A stretch of 64,000 nt of DNA from Tannerella forsythia. Lineage in GTDB: Bacteria > Bacteroidota > Bacteroidia > Bacteroidales > Tannerellaceae. Position numbers and translations under genes: made by a program. Positions 1 through 7,368 of the stretch are shown one piece after another; positions within the stretch are counted from its first letter, which is position 1, and every line of letters starts with the position of its first letter. The DNA lies in the NCBI RefSeq assembly GCF_003860135.1, contig NZ_RQYN01000002.1, forward strand, positions 1-64,000. The letters are read 5' to 3'. Under the pieces are notes generated by a model that had not been told where the DNA came from, did no database searches, and worked only from the letters and a program-made list of their open reading frames with translations.

Positions 1-205
1 CGCAAGCGTCATACAGTTTCGCATGATGCTTGCAGCAGCCCCGCAAGCGTCATACAGTTTCGCATAATGCTTGCAGCAGCCCCGCAAGCGTCATACAGTT
101 TCGCATGATGCTTGCAGCAGGCCCGCAAGCATCAAACAGTTTCGTATGATGCTTGCAACGGCGTCGCAAGAACCAAAACGTTTTGTGTGATGGCAGAAAC
201 GCGCG
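1..205. repeat. 41-bp tandem repeat with hairpin units
   Basis: Five head-to-tail units start at 1, 42, 83, 124 and 165, an exact 41-bp period. The first three are nearly identical, the fourth has several changes and the fifth keeps only its first bases. Each good unit is itself an imperfect inverted repeat: GCAAGCGTCAT at the left pairs with ATGATGCTTGC at the right around a 10-base loop. The array may extend past the left edge of the window. There are no variable spacers, so this is not CRISPR. It ends about 25 bases before the pdxB promoter. Confidence 0.9.
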
Positions 206-206
206 T

Positions 207-239
207 TTTTTATGCCAACCGATTTTTATGCTACCTTTG
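207..239 (+). promoter_or_regulatory. pdxB promoter (Bacteroidetes type)
   Basis: TACCTTTG at 232-239 matches the Bacteroidetes -7 consensus TAnnTTTG. A T-run at 207-211 sits where the -33 TTTG is expected. Only 8 bases separate the box from the ATG at 248, so the leader is very short. Confidence 0.6.
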
Positions 240-247
240 CCGCTCGA

Positions 248-1384
248 ATGGAACGACTGAAAATTATTGCCGACGATAAAATCCCTTTCCTCAAAGGGAT
301 AATGGAACCTTATGCCGACATTGTTTATCTGCCCGGCGCTGCCATCACGGCGGCCGATGTAAAAGATGCCGACGCTGTGTTTACCCGCACGCGCACCCTG
401 TGCAATGAAACGCTGCTGAAAGGCAGCCGTGTCCGGCTGATTGCCACGGCGACCATCGGATTCGATCATATCGACACGGCCTACTGCGATGCGGCAGGCA
501 TCCGCTGGGTCAATGCGCCGGGGTGCAACGCCTCGTCCGTGCAGCAATATATCGTGGCGGCATGCGTCATGCTGGCGCATGAGCGGGCGTTGCGACTGGC
601 CGACACGACGATCGGAGTGATTGGCGTGGGAAACGTCGGTCGCAAAGTAGCGGCAGCGGCCGAGGCGCTCGGCATGCGTGTCCTCCTGAACGACCCGCCG
701 CGCGCCGAACGCGAAGGCGATGCGGCTTTCACTCCGTTGGAACAATTGTTGAAAGAAAGCGACATCGTCACGTGTCATACGCCGCTGACGCGCGAAGGGG
801 CGTACCCGACGTACCATCTGGCGTCGGACGATTTCTTCGGACAAATGAAGGACGGCGCGGTATTTATCAATTCGTCGCGCGGAGCAGTGGCCGACAGCGT
901 CGCGCTGAAAAAAGCCTCGGCGCAAAAACTGTCCGCTTTCATCCTCGACACGTGGGAAAACGAACCGGCCATCGACCTCGAACTGTTGCGCGACGCGTAC
1001 CTCGGTACTCCTCACATTGCCGGGTATTCGTCGGACGGGAAAGCCAACGGAACGGCCGCCTGTGTGCATGAATTTTGTCGCTTCTTCGGCCTCAACGTCT
1101 TGCGCGACTGGTATCCGGCCGATATTCCGCCGCCTCCCATGACCACAACGCTCGCGATCGACGGCACCGGTAAAACAGCCGAAGCGATTTTTTACGAAGC
1201 CGTGACGCATACTTATCCCATCGCGCAAGACAGCGAACGGCTGAAACAATCGCCCGCCATGTTCGAAAAACTGCGCGGGGATTATTGGATACGTCGCGAA
1301 TGTAAGAATTTCCGCCTGCACCTTACCCATGTCGCCGAAGAGACACGAAACGGCCTGGAAGGGTTGGGGTTTACTGTGCGATGA
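248..1384 (+). CDS. pdxB: erythronate-4-phosphate dehydrogenase
   Basis: Oxidises 4-phospho-D-erythronate to 2-oxo-3-hydroxy-4-phosphobutanoate with NAD, the second step of DXP-dependent vitamin B6 synthesis in the cytoplasm. The 378-residue protein is a D-2-hydroxyacid dehydrogenase: the nucleotide-binding stretch GVIGVGNVGRKV lies near residue 123, and the catalytic Arg (SSRG, about 211), Glu (WENEP, about 238) and His (PHIAGYS, about 256) are present. A C-terminal extension of about 90 residues fits the PdxB dimerisation domain and separates it from SerA or other dehydrogenases. I chose the ATG at 248 because PdxB proteins begin with a sequence like MxRLKIIADDKIPF and the -7 box lies just upstream; an in-frame ATG at 212 lies upstream of that box. 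pdxH is in the same window at 35541. Confidence 0.93.
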   Translation: MERLKIIADDKIPFLKGIMEPYADIVYLPGAAITAADVKDADAVFTRTRTLCNETLLKGSRVRLIATATIGFDHIDTAYCDAAGIRWVNAPGCNASSVQQYIVAACVMLAHERALRLADTTIGVIGVGNVGRKVAAAAEALGMRVLLNDPPRAEREGDAAFTPLEQLLKESDIVTCHTPLTREGAYPTYHLASDDFFGQMKDGAVFINSSRGAVADSVALKKASAQKLSAFILDTWENEPAIDLELLRDAYLGTPHIAGYSSDGKANGTAACVHEFCRFFGLNVLRDWYPADIPPPPMTTTLAIDGTGKTAEAIFYEAVTHTYPIAQDSERLKQSPAMFEKLRGDYWIRRECKNFRLHLTHVAEETRNGLEGLGFTVR

Positions 1385-1408
1385 AAGGAAGATGGCAGTC
1401 GACATAAA

Positions 1409-1440
1409 TTTGGAGAGACAGATAATCTGTCGTATTTTTG
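1409..1440 (+). promoter_or_regulatory. promoter of the toxin-antitoxin pair
   Basis: TTTG at 1409-1412 and TATTTTTG at 1433-1440 are separated by 20 bases, a full match to the Bacteroidetes -33/-7 promoter. It lies 25 bases after the pdxB stop codon and 30 bases before the antitoxin ATG at 1470. Confidence 0.75.
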
Positions 1441-1469
1441 CAGATGAAAACGCAAAAGCATCACATCGT

Positions 1470-1736
1470 ATGGGGGTTACACTACATTTAAATATTGATA
1501 AGTCGGTATGGGAACAGACGCAGCTTATCGCACAGGAGCAGGGTAAAACCGTATCGGAAATGATCGAAAACCATTTTCGCGCAATGATTCAATCACGAAA
1601 ACAACAATCGCAGGAAATGCCGCTTTCGCCCTTTGTGCGTGATCTGATGGGTAGTATTCCCGATGCAGAAAGCAACCTTGACGATATCAACGAGCGCGAA
1701 ATAATTCATGCACATGTAGAAAAGAAACATCAATGA
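1470..1736 (+). CDS. DUF6364-like antitoxin
   Basis: An 88-residue protein that looks like the DUF6364 family, small ribbon-helix-helix-type antitoxins paired with PIN toxins. The N-terminus has the alternating pattern of a short beta strand (VTLHLNID) followed by helices (SVWEQTQLIAQEQGKTVSEMIENHF), as in MetJ/Arc-type DNA-binding proteins; the acidic C-terminus would bind the toxin. The reading frame is open further upstream to 1329, but the promoter at 1409-1440 and the family's usual start favour the ATG at 1470. Its last codon overlaps the toxin start by four bases (ATGA, 1733-1736), so the two are translationally coupled. The family assignment is from pattern only. Confidence 0.7.
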   Translation: MGVTLHLNIDKSVWEQTQLIAQEQGKTVSEMIENHFRAMIQSRKQQSQEMPLSPFVRDLMGSIPDAESNLDDINEREIIHAHVEKKHQ

Positions 1737-2152
1737 GCAGAACCCGACTGTTTTTAGATACGAATGTTATTCTCGACTTCATGAAAGCTCGTGAGCCTTT
1801 TTGCAAAGGAGCTGCTCAAATCTTTGAACTGGCGTATCAAGGCATGGTCGAAACTTATGTATCGTCTCTTTCCTTTTGTAATACGCACTATATTTTTAGA
1901 AAAGACGTAGGCGCGGAAGCTTCGCTTGTCGCTTTGAATAAACTAAAACAAATCGTTAAAATATCTCCCGTCAGCGAGCAGGAGGTAACGGCTGCACTGC
2001 ACTCCGATTTTCCCGATTTTGAAGACGCCCTGCAATATTACTCGGCTATGGCCGTCCATGCTTCGATCATTATATCGCGTAACGGAAAAGATTTCAAACA
2101 ATCATCGATTCCCGTAATGACGGCGGATGCATTTATAGAGTCATTATCATAA
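1733..2152 (+). CDS. PIN-domain ribonuclease toxin (VapC-like)
   Basis: A 139-residue PIN-domain protein, the probable toxin of a type II pair; such toxins cut RNA with a Mg2+-binding acidic cluster. Visible residues are D9 in LFLDTNVILD, the E97-D98 pair in DFEDALQYY, and N117/D120 in SRNGKDF, which match the PIN acidic core. It starts inside the antitoxin stop codon (ATGA overlap). The next gene, a MATE exporter, begins only 7 bases after its stop, so read-through into the exporter is possible. The pair is more AT-rich than its neighbours pdxB and the exporter, which fits acquisition by transfer. The RNA target is unknown. Confidence 0.85.
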   Translation: MSRTRLFLDTNVILDFMKAREPFCKGAAQIFELAYQGMVETYVSSLSFCNTHYIFRKDVGAEASLVALNKLKQIVKISPVSEQEVTAALHSDFPDFEDALQYYSAMAVHASIIISRNGKDFKQSSIPVMTADAFIESLS

Positions 2153-2159
2153 ACGTACG

Positions 2160-3491
2160 ATGGCTCTGAAATATACCGATACCGACCGTCATATCCTTCG
2201 TCTGGCCGTTCCGAACGTTATCTCCAATATTTCCGTTCCGCTGCTCGGTATGGCCGACACCGCCATCGCCGGACGATTGGGCGACGACGCGAACATCGCG
2301 GCCTTGTCGATCGGGACGACGATTTTCAACTTTATCTACTGGAACTGCGCCTTTCTGCGTATGGGTACGAGCGGTATCACGGCGCAGGCCTACGGCGCGG
2401 GACGTCATGCCGAATGTGCCAACATGCTCGTGCGAGCCGTTTGGTTAGCCATGCTTCTTGCGGTGCTGATCCTTGTCTTCCAACAGCCGATAGGGAAGTA
2501 CTCCCTGGCGCTCATGCAGGGCAGCGACAAGGTACAGGCACTGGCTGCCGAATATATTTTCGCGCGTATTTGGGCTGTGCCCGCGTCGATTCTTCTCTTT
2601 GCCATTCAAGGCTGGTATATCGGAATGCAGGACGCGCGTACGCCGATGTATATAGCCATCTTCTCGAACGTGGTCAATATCGTGTTCAGTGTCGGATTCG
2701 TTTTCGGTCTGGGGATGGGTATTTCAGGAGTAGCCTGGGGAACGGTCGTCGCGCAATATACGGGGCTGATTATGGCGGTTGTGTTCTGGCTCATGAAGTA
2801 TCGTTCGTATGGCGCTTATTTCAACCTCCGCGACTCGCTCAGGCTGGCTCCCGTCGTTCATTTCCTGCATATCAACAAAGATATCTTTCTGCGTACGTTT
2901 TGCATCGTGATTGCCTACACCTTTTTTACGGCTGCTTCGGCACGCTTCGGCGACGTGATACTGACGACGAATGCCTTGTTGATGCAGCTGTTCACGCTCT
3001 TCTCCTACCTGGCCGACGGATTCGCTTACTCGGCCGAAGCGCTTTCCGGCCGTTTCGTAGGTGAGCGTAATGGTGAGGCCTTGCACCGGTTTATCCGCCG
3101 ACTGATGGGCTGGTCGTTGCTGATTGCCGTCTTGTTTGTCGGACTCTACCTTATCGGCTGGAAAGAGATACTCGCCATCTTCTCGCCTTCGGACGAGATC
3201 ATCGCCTGTGCCGGACAATACATCGGGTGGGTCATTGCCGTACCGCTCATCGGGGCTGTACCGTTTATGATCGACGGGATCATGATCGGAGCCACACGGA
3301 CGAAGATTTTACGCAATACCGTCTTCCTCTCCACCGTCCTCTATCTGGCCGGTTTTTATGCCTTGGCGCCGTGGCTTGGTAATACGGCCCTCTGGATCGC
3401 TTTTTTGATTTTCCTCTCCGCGCGCGGACTGTTGCTCTATTTCGGATCCGACCGGCTGAACGCCGAAAAAATAATCCACGATCGTCTTTGA
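2160..3491 (+). CDS. MATE-family efflux transporter (DinF-like)
   Basis: A 443-residue multidrug and toxin extrusion (MATE) transporter of the inner membrane, predicted to export cationic compounds by sodium or proton antiport. About twelve hydrophobic segments cover the whole protein. The N-terminal stretch LAVPNVISNISVPLLGMADTA is typical of the DinF/NorM branch, and the two halves are arranged as in the family. It begins 7 bases after the PIN toxin, so it probably shares that transcript or uses a promoter inside it. A new promoter for gnd follows immediately at 3487-3518. The substrate cannot be told from sequence. Confidence 0.88.
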   Translation: MALKYTDTDRHILRLAVPNVISNISVPLLGMADTAIAGRLGDDANIAALSIGTTIFNFIYWNCAFLRMGTSGITAQAYGAGRHAECANMLVRAVWLAMLLAVLILVFQQPIGKYSLALMQGSDKVQALAAEYIFARIWAVPASILLFAIQGWYIGMQDARTPMYIAIFSNVVNIVFSVGFVFGLGMGISGVAWGTVVAQYTGLIMAVVFWLMKYRSYGAYFNLRDSLRLAPVVHFLHINKDIFLRTFCIVIAYTFFTAASARFGDVILTTNALLMQLFTLFSYLADGFAYSAEALSGRFVGERNGEALHRFIRRLMGWSLLIAVLFVGLYLIGWKEILAIFSPSDEIIACAGQYIGWVIAVPLIGAVPFMIDGIMIGATRTKILRNTVFLSTVLYLAGFYALAPWLGNTALWIAFLIFLSARGLLLYFGSDRLNAEKIIHDRL

Positions 3492-3518
3492 TGTTCCGAC
3501 CGTTTTTCACTAATTTTG
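3487..3518 (+). promoter_or_regulatory. gnd promoter
   Basis: TTTG (3487-3490) and TAATTTTG (3511-3518) are 20 bases apart, a full Bacteroidetes promoter match. The TTTG overlaps the end of the MATE gene. The gnd start lies about 100 bases downstream, leaving a leader with no structure that I recognise. Confidence 0.75.
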
Positions 3519-3620
3519 CGGGTATCTCACCATAGAGATGCACAAAGGCGGAAAGACTGTTGAAAACAGAAAACAATCGGACTGCCTCGCTTGTATTAAC
3601 AATGATAAATAATAAAAATA

Positions 3621-5075
3621 ATGATGAATAAATTAGCAGATATCGGACTGATAGGTCTCGCCGTGATGGGCGAGAATCTCGTACTCAATATGGAGAGTAA
3701 AGGCTTTACGGTAGCCGTTTTCAACCGTACGGTGGCGAAGGTCGACAAATTCGTCGACGGACGCGGCAAGGGTAAGAATTTTATCGCGGCACATTCGATC
3801 GAAGAACTTTGTCGATCGCTCAAACGTCCCCGCAAAGTGATGCTCCTCGTCAAAGCGGGGCAGGCGGTCGATGATTTTATCGAGCAACTGATCCCCTTCC
3901 TCGAACCGGGCGATGTGATTATCGACGGAGGGAACACCCATTTTCCCGATACCATTCGCCGCACAAAATACGTCGAAAGCAAAGGACTGTTATATATCGG
4001 CACCGGTGTGTCGGGTGGTGAAGAGGGCGCGTTGAACGGTCCGTCGATGATGCCCGGAGGATCGAAAGTGGCCTGGGAACTTGTCAAACCGATCTTCCAA
4101 TCCGTTTGTGCACAGGCCGACGGAATGCCTTGCTGCGACTGGGTTGGCGAAGACGGTGCGGGACACTTCGTCAAGATGGTACACAACGGTATCGAATATG
4201 GCGACATGCAGCTTATTTGCGAAACATATCAGATGATGAAAGAGTTGCTTGGTCTGTCGAACCTCGAAATGCACGAAGTCTTCAAGGAATGGAACGAGGG
4301 CGAACTGGACAGCTACCTGATCGAGATCACCCGCGACATCCTTGCCTATCGCGACGAAGCGGGCGAGTTCGTCATCGACCGGATACTCGATACCGCCGGT
4401 CAGAAAGGTACCGGCAAATGGACGGCCGTCGTCGCTCTCGACGAAGGAGTGCCTCTGACCTTGATTGCCGAGGCTGTGTTCGCCCGTTGCTTGTCTGCAC
4501 AAAAAGAGGAGCGTGTCGCAGCTTCGCGCGAATTGTGTTGCCCCGCGCCCTCTTTCTCCGGAGATAAAAAAGCGTTTATTGAAGACCTTCGGCAAGCCTT
4601 GTATGCCTCCAAAATCGTATCGTATGCTCAAGGTTATGCTTTGATGCGCGAAGCCGCCAAAACATACGGATGGGAACTGAACAATGGCGGCATCGCCCTG
4701 ATGTGGCGCGGGGGATGCATCATCCGTTCGGCTTTTCTCGGAAAAATCAAAGAAGCGTTCGATAAGCATCCCGACCTCACCAACCTGCTGCTCGACCCGT
4801 TCTTCAAAGAAAAGGTATTGGCGGCTCAGGCAAGTTGGCGACGCGTCGTGGCCGCCGCTACGATGAACGGCATCCCTGTACCGTCGATGAGCGCCGCGCT
4901 CAACTATTTCGACGGTTATCGTACCGAGCGACTGCCAGCCAATCTGCTGCAAGCGCAACGCGACTATTTCGGCGCACACACGTACGAACGCATCGACCGG
5001 CCACGCGGCGAATTTTTCCATACGAACTGGACCGGTAAAGGAGGAGATACATCCGCCTCAACGTATACAGCCTAA
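3621..5075 (+). CDS. gnd: 6-phosphogluconate dehydrogenase, decarboxylating
   Basis: Converts 6-phosphogluconate to ribulose-5-phosphate and CO2 with NADP, the second oxidation of the pentose phosphate pathway. The 484-residue length is that of the long, dimeric form. The NADP site is GLIGLAVMGENL at residues 9-20, followed by IDGGN (about 99-103) and the substrate-binding stretch GAGHFVKMVHNGIEY with the catalytic lysine near 185. The C-terminus ends in the usual HTNWTGKGG tail. A second ATG directly follows the first, so the start may be one codon later. In many Bacteroidales gnd is next to zwf and pgl; here neither is adjacent. The M48 protease gene follows after 34 bases and may share the transcript. 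Confidence 0.96.
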   Translation: MMNKLADIGLIGLAVMGENLVLNMESKGFTVAVFNRTVAKVDKFVDGRGKGKNFIAAHSIEELCRSLKRPRKVMLLVKAGQAVDDFIEQLIPFLEPGDVIIDGGNTHFPDTIRRTKYVESKGLLYIGTGVSGGEEGALNGPSMMPGGSKVAWELVKPIFQSVCAQADGMPCCDWVGEDGAGHFVKMVHNGIEYGDMQLICETYQMMKELLGLSNLEMHEVFKEWNEGELDSYLIEITRDILAYRDEAGEFVIDRILDTAGQKGTGKWTAVVALDEGVPLTLIAEAVFARCLSAQKEERVAASRELCCPAPSFSGDKKAFIEDLRQALYASKIVSYAQGYALMREAAKTYGWELNNGGIALMWRGGCIIRSAFLGKIKEAFDKHPDLTNLLLDPFFKEKVLAAQASWRRVVAAATMNGIPVPSMSAALNYFDGYRTERLPANLLQAQRDYFGAHTYERIDRPRGEFFHTNWTGKGGDTSASTYTA

Positions 5076-5109
5076 AATCGTTTATTCTTCACGTACAGAT
5101 AAGAACGAC

Positions 5110-5898
5110 ATGAAAAAGATACTTGTTTTTTGCATGGTAGCGCTGCTGGCAACTTCATGCGGTACCGTGCCGCTGACGGGCAGAAGACAGATGCTGTTAG
5201 TCTCCGATTCGGAGTTGCTGACTGCCAGTCTGACCCAGTATGATCAATATATGAGAACGGCGACGAAGTCGACCGATAAGGCGAAGACCGCCACCGTGGT
5301 ACGTGTCGGCAAAAAGATTGCCGAAGCAACCGAGACGTATTTGCGTCAAAACGGTTTGGAAAATGAGCTCGCTAATTTCAGGTGGGAATTCAATCTGATT
5401 AAAGACAACCAAGTGAATGCTTTCTGTATGCCCGGCGGTAAAATCGTGGTCTACGAAGGATTGCTTCGGTTGGCTGCCTCGGACGACGAGTTGGCGGTCG
5501 TTGTCGGTCACGAGGTCGCGCACGCCGTGGCCAAGCACAGTAACGAGCGTATGAGTCAGGGATTATTGACCCAGTTCGGCGCTTCCATCGTCAATGCCGC
5601 GCTGAGCGAAAAATCGATGGCCATGCGACAGTTGGGAGCGACCGTTTTCGGACTGGGGGCGCAGTTGGGCGTCATCCTCCCTTACTCGCGCAAACATGAG
5701 TCGGAGGCGGACTATATGGGTTTGGTGTTTATGACCATGGCCGGGTATAATCCGGAGGTAGCCGTTACGTTCTGGCAAAAAATGTCGGCAGCCGGAGGCG
5801 GAGGTACGCCCGAAGTGCTGAGTACACACCCCAGCGACGCGACACGCATCGCCGCCATCAAAAGGTATCTGCCTGAGATGGAAAAATATAAAAAGTGA
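5110..5898 (+). CDS. M48-family metalloprotease lipoprotein
   Basis: A periplasmic zinc metallopeptidase of family M48, resembling E. coli LoiP/YcaL and the Oma1-like group that removes damaged envelope proteins. It has a lipoprotein signal with lipobox LATSC (Cys17). The zinc motif HEVAH is at residues 134-138, and the third ligand is E197 in ESEAD. The family signature NAFCMPGGKIVVYEGLL precedes the active site. It lies 34 bases after gnd. The stop codon TGA at 5896-5898 is the first unit of a 7-bp tandem repeat that runs to about 6004, so the repeat has grown right at the end of the gene. Confidence 0.92.
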   Translation: MKKILVFCMVALLATSCGTVPLTGRRQMLLVSDSELLTASLTQYDQYMRTATKSTDKAKTATVVRVGKKIAEATETYLRQNGLENELANFRWEFNLIKDNQVNAFCMPGGKIVVYEGLLRLAASDDELAVVVGHEVAHAVAKHSNERMSQGLLTQFGASIVNAALSEKSMAMRQLGATVFGLGAQLGVILPYSRKHESEADYMGLVFMTMAGYNPEVAVTFWQKMSAAGGGGTPEVLSTHPSDATRIAAIKRYLPEMEKYKK

Positions 5899-6004
5899 AA
5901 AACGAAAAGTGAAAAGTGAAGAGTGAAAAGTGAAAAGTGAAAAGTGAAGAGTGAAGAGTGAAAAGTGAAAAGTGAAAAGTGAAGAGTGAAAAGTGAAGAG
6001 TGAG
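5895..6004. repeat. 7-bp tandem repeat after the M48 gene
   Basis: About fifteen copies of a heptamer, mostly GTGAAAA or GTGAAGA, run from the M48 stop codon to about 6004. The strand is strongly purine-biased (A and G on plus). An apparent reading frame on the minus strand here is only the repeat read as Phe-Ser-Leu. Confidence 0.9.
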
Positions 6005-6068
6005 AAACAATGAATCACGAACGTTGACTGCTGACTGCTAAACAGCAATTAACCATTCGAAGAAAGGG

Positions 6069-6187
6069 AGTGTGTCATAACGGGCGAACTGTTTCGTTGC
6101 TTCCGGAATATGAGCTCGTTCACACACCTTAAGTATGCTCCCTCGCGTCATCTTTAGCGCCTTGTATCTCCCCCATTCTTATACTCC
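6069..6187 (+). repeat. 119-bp dispersed element, copy 1
   Basis: This 119-bp stretch aligns along its whole length with the reverse complement of 40737-40855. Shared blocks include TTCGTTGCTT, GAGCTCG, AGTATGCTCCCTC, TTAGCGCCTTG and CATTCTTA. The ends are imperfect inverted repeats (GTGTGTCATAACG at the left, CATTCTTATACTCC at the right). It has no reading frame of its own. The small size, ends and dispersion fit a MITE- or REP-like element. Confidence 0.8.
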
Positions 6188-6188
6188 T

Positions 6189-6231
6189 AATGAGGGTGTG
6201 CCCAAACATGGCGTTTAGACACACCCTCATT
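6189..6231. repeat. dispersed GGTGTG palindrome
   Basis: A 12-bp perfect stem, AATGAGGGTGTG (6189-6200) with CACACCCTCATT (6220-6231), around a 19-base loop. It directly follows the 119-bp element and has the same GGTGTG...CACACC core as five other sites in the window. No T-run follows, so termination activity is doubtful here. Confidence 0.8.
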
Positions 6232-6303
6232 CATTCAGCCGAACGCTGCACGTTGCAAAAAAGTAATGCCCCCAGGGCTGTAAGCCCGATATCATGAGTA
6301 CCA

Positions 6304-6361
6304 TTGTTATCCGATAAAAGAGACACTCTTTCTTTCGAAAATAACTTTTATCGGATAGCAA
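6304..6361. repeat. inverted repeat, function unknown
   Basis: TATCCGATAAAAG (6308-6320) and CTTTTATCGGATA (6345-6357) form a perfect 13-bp stem with a 24-base loop; the pairing continues outward for three bases after one mismatch (6304-6361). It is AT-rich and lies downstream of the tRNA on the minus strand. It could be a mobile-element end or part of an untranslated RNA. Confidence 0.7.
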
Positions 6362-6412
6362 TAATAAAAAATCGGGTTGATGCATTTCATCGATCCAACA
6401 TATTCCGAAAAC

Positions 6413-6448
6413 AAAAAAAGAGCTGTTCCCTTCTGAGACAGCTCTTTT
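6413..6448 (-). terminator. tRNA-Pro terminator
   Basis: On the minus strand AAAAGAGCTGT pairs with ACAGCTCTTTTTTT around an 11-base loop, ending in a run of seven T residues. It begins 7 bases after the tRNA 3' end. Confidence 0.85.
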
Positions 6449-6454
6449 AAAAAG

Positions 6455-6528
6455 TCGGGATGAGACGACTCGAACGTCCGACCTCCACGTCCCGAACGTG
6501 GCGCGCTAGCCAACTGTGCTACATCCCG
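6455..6528 (-). tRNA. tRNA-Pro (anticodon CGG)
   Basis: A 74-base tRNA on the minus strand. The acceptor stem CGGGATG/CATCCCG is perfect. The anticodon stem-loop is CCACG-TTCGGGA-CGTGG, giving anticodon CGG (codon CCG, proline), with the usual G37. The T arm contains GTTCGAGTC. The discriminator base is A and CCA is not encoded, as is common in Bacteroidetes. It stands alone, with its own promoter at 6542-6571 and terminator at 6413-6448. Confidence 0.95.
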
Positions 6529-6541
6529 TTTTTTTCGGCTG

Positions 6542-6571
6542 CAAAGGTACAAATATTTCCCAACCTGCAAA
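6542..6571 (-). promoter_or_regulatory. tRNA-Pro promoter
   Basis: On the minus strand TTTG (6571-6568) and TACCTTTG (6549-6542) are 18 bases apart. The -7 box ends 13 bases before the mature 5' end of the tRNA. Confidence 0.75.
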
Positions 6572-6799
6572 ATTTTTTTCACTTTTCCGATGATCAAAAA
6601 TTCAAGTTCAGTATAAATCCCGTCTTAACAAGTCCAAATGAATGACTGCTCTCGTCGACTACATCACGCTTTTCCCAACATGATCTCACGGCTTCCTTTT
6701 CGTCTTGCAAAGCAGTTTAATCGATGCGAGACTTTTCGTTTTTGGAAGAAGAAAAGGCAAGCCGACCTATTCGACCGATATATTCATGAATCTTTTTTG

Positions 6800-6807
6800 T
6801 AAATTTG
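6800..6807 (+). promoter_or_regulatory. possible promoter of the ECF sigma gene
   Basis: TAAATTTG matches the -7 consensus TAnnTTTG, 42 bases before the start codon at 6850. No TTTG is seen at the expected -33 position. Confidence 0.5.
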
Positions 6808-6849
6808 CCCGACAAATGAAAATGCAGTTAACATTCAAGGCATATCATT

Positions 6850-7368
6850 ATGAGCTTTCCGGATAAGCAAGAAGCTGCTTTTTCTCAGCTATACACTAAA
6901 TATGTAAGCAATCTGCATGCTTATGGGACAAGTCTCGGATTCGCATCCGATGTGTGTATGGACGCTATTCAGGATGTTTTTTGCAAACTGTATCTTCGAA
7001 AAGATGAACTACTGCATATCGAAAACATTGGTTTTTACCTGTTTCGCAGCCTCCGTAACCGCCTAATCGACCTACAAAAACAACAATACATAACTAAAAC
7101 CATTGACGACGAAACCCTTGCATTTTCAGTCGAAGTTTCTGTGGCGGAACTATTTGAACACGAAGAAGAACGATTGTTATTGAAAGAAAAAGTCGAACGG
7201 CTGTTAAGCATACTCACCAACCGTCAGCGCGAAGCCGTCTACTTACGCCACATGGAAGAGCTCGATTACGACCAGATTGCCGGAATCATGGGAATGAATG
7301 CCGCGTCTGTGCGTAAACTCGTTTACCGTGCTCTGGAAGTCATACGTAAACATACAACTGGCCGATAA
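6850..7368 (+). CDS. ECF sigma factor, FecI-like
   Basis: A 172-residue extracytoplasmic-function sigma factor. Region 2 (residues about 10-75, with FCKLYLRKDEL and the core-binding helix RSLRNRLIDL) and region 4 (about 115-170, TNRQREAVYLRHMEELDYDQIAGIMGMNAASVRKLVYRAL split over several helices) are present; there is no region 1 or 3. It is followed after 158 bases by a FecR-type anti-sigma factor and two SusC receptors with STN domains. This is the standard arrangement for surface signalling in Bacteroidetes: ligand bound by SusC signals through FecR and releases the sigma factor, which transcribes the receptor genes. Confidence 0.92.
   Translation: MSFPDKQEAAFSQLYTKYVSNLHAYGTSLGFASDVCMDAIQDVFCKLYLRKDELLHIENIGFYLFRSLRNRLIDLQKQQYITKTIDDETLAFSVEVSVAELFEHEEERLLLKEKVERLLSILTNRQREAVYLRHMEELDYDQIAGIMGMNAASVRKLVYRALEVIRKHTTGR

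Larger units (their letters stand above)
5899..6454. other. gene-free, repeat-rich gap
   Basis: No credible gene. From left to right it holds the 7-bp repeat, a 119-bp dispersed element (6069-6187), a palindrome (6189-6231), a short stretch GGGCTGTAAGCCCG (6275-6288) like the REP-type sequence near 43130, an inverted repeat (6304-6361) and the tRNA terminator (6413-6448). Confidence 0.85.
6529..6849. other. gap between tRNA and ECF sigma gene
   Basis: This gap contains the divergent promoters of the tRNA (minus) and of the ECF sigma factor (plus). I see no gene or repeat in it. Confidence 0.7.

Noticed and set aside
1-205. CRISPR-like array
   Set aside because: The units are directly joined at 41 bp without variable spacers, and no cas genes are in the window.
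50-1405. 451-codon frame on the minus strand opposite pdxB
   Set aside because: It mirrors a well-supported pdxB gene, shows no known motif and its beginning runs through the tandem repeat.
3990-5021. 343-codon minus frame opposite gnd
   Set aside because: It is the antisense of conserved gnd codons and has no family features.
3621-5075. gnd as part of a gnd-zwf-pgl operon
   Set aside because: Neither zwf nor pgl is adjacent; the next genes are an M48 protease and a repeat-rich gap.
5563-6048. 161-codon minus frame over the 7-bp repeat
   Set aside because: Phe-Ser-Leu repeats from the heptamer joined to the antisense of the M48 gene.
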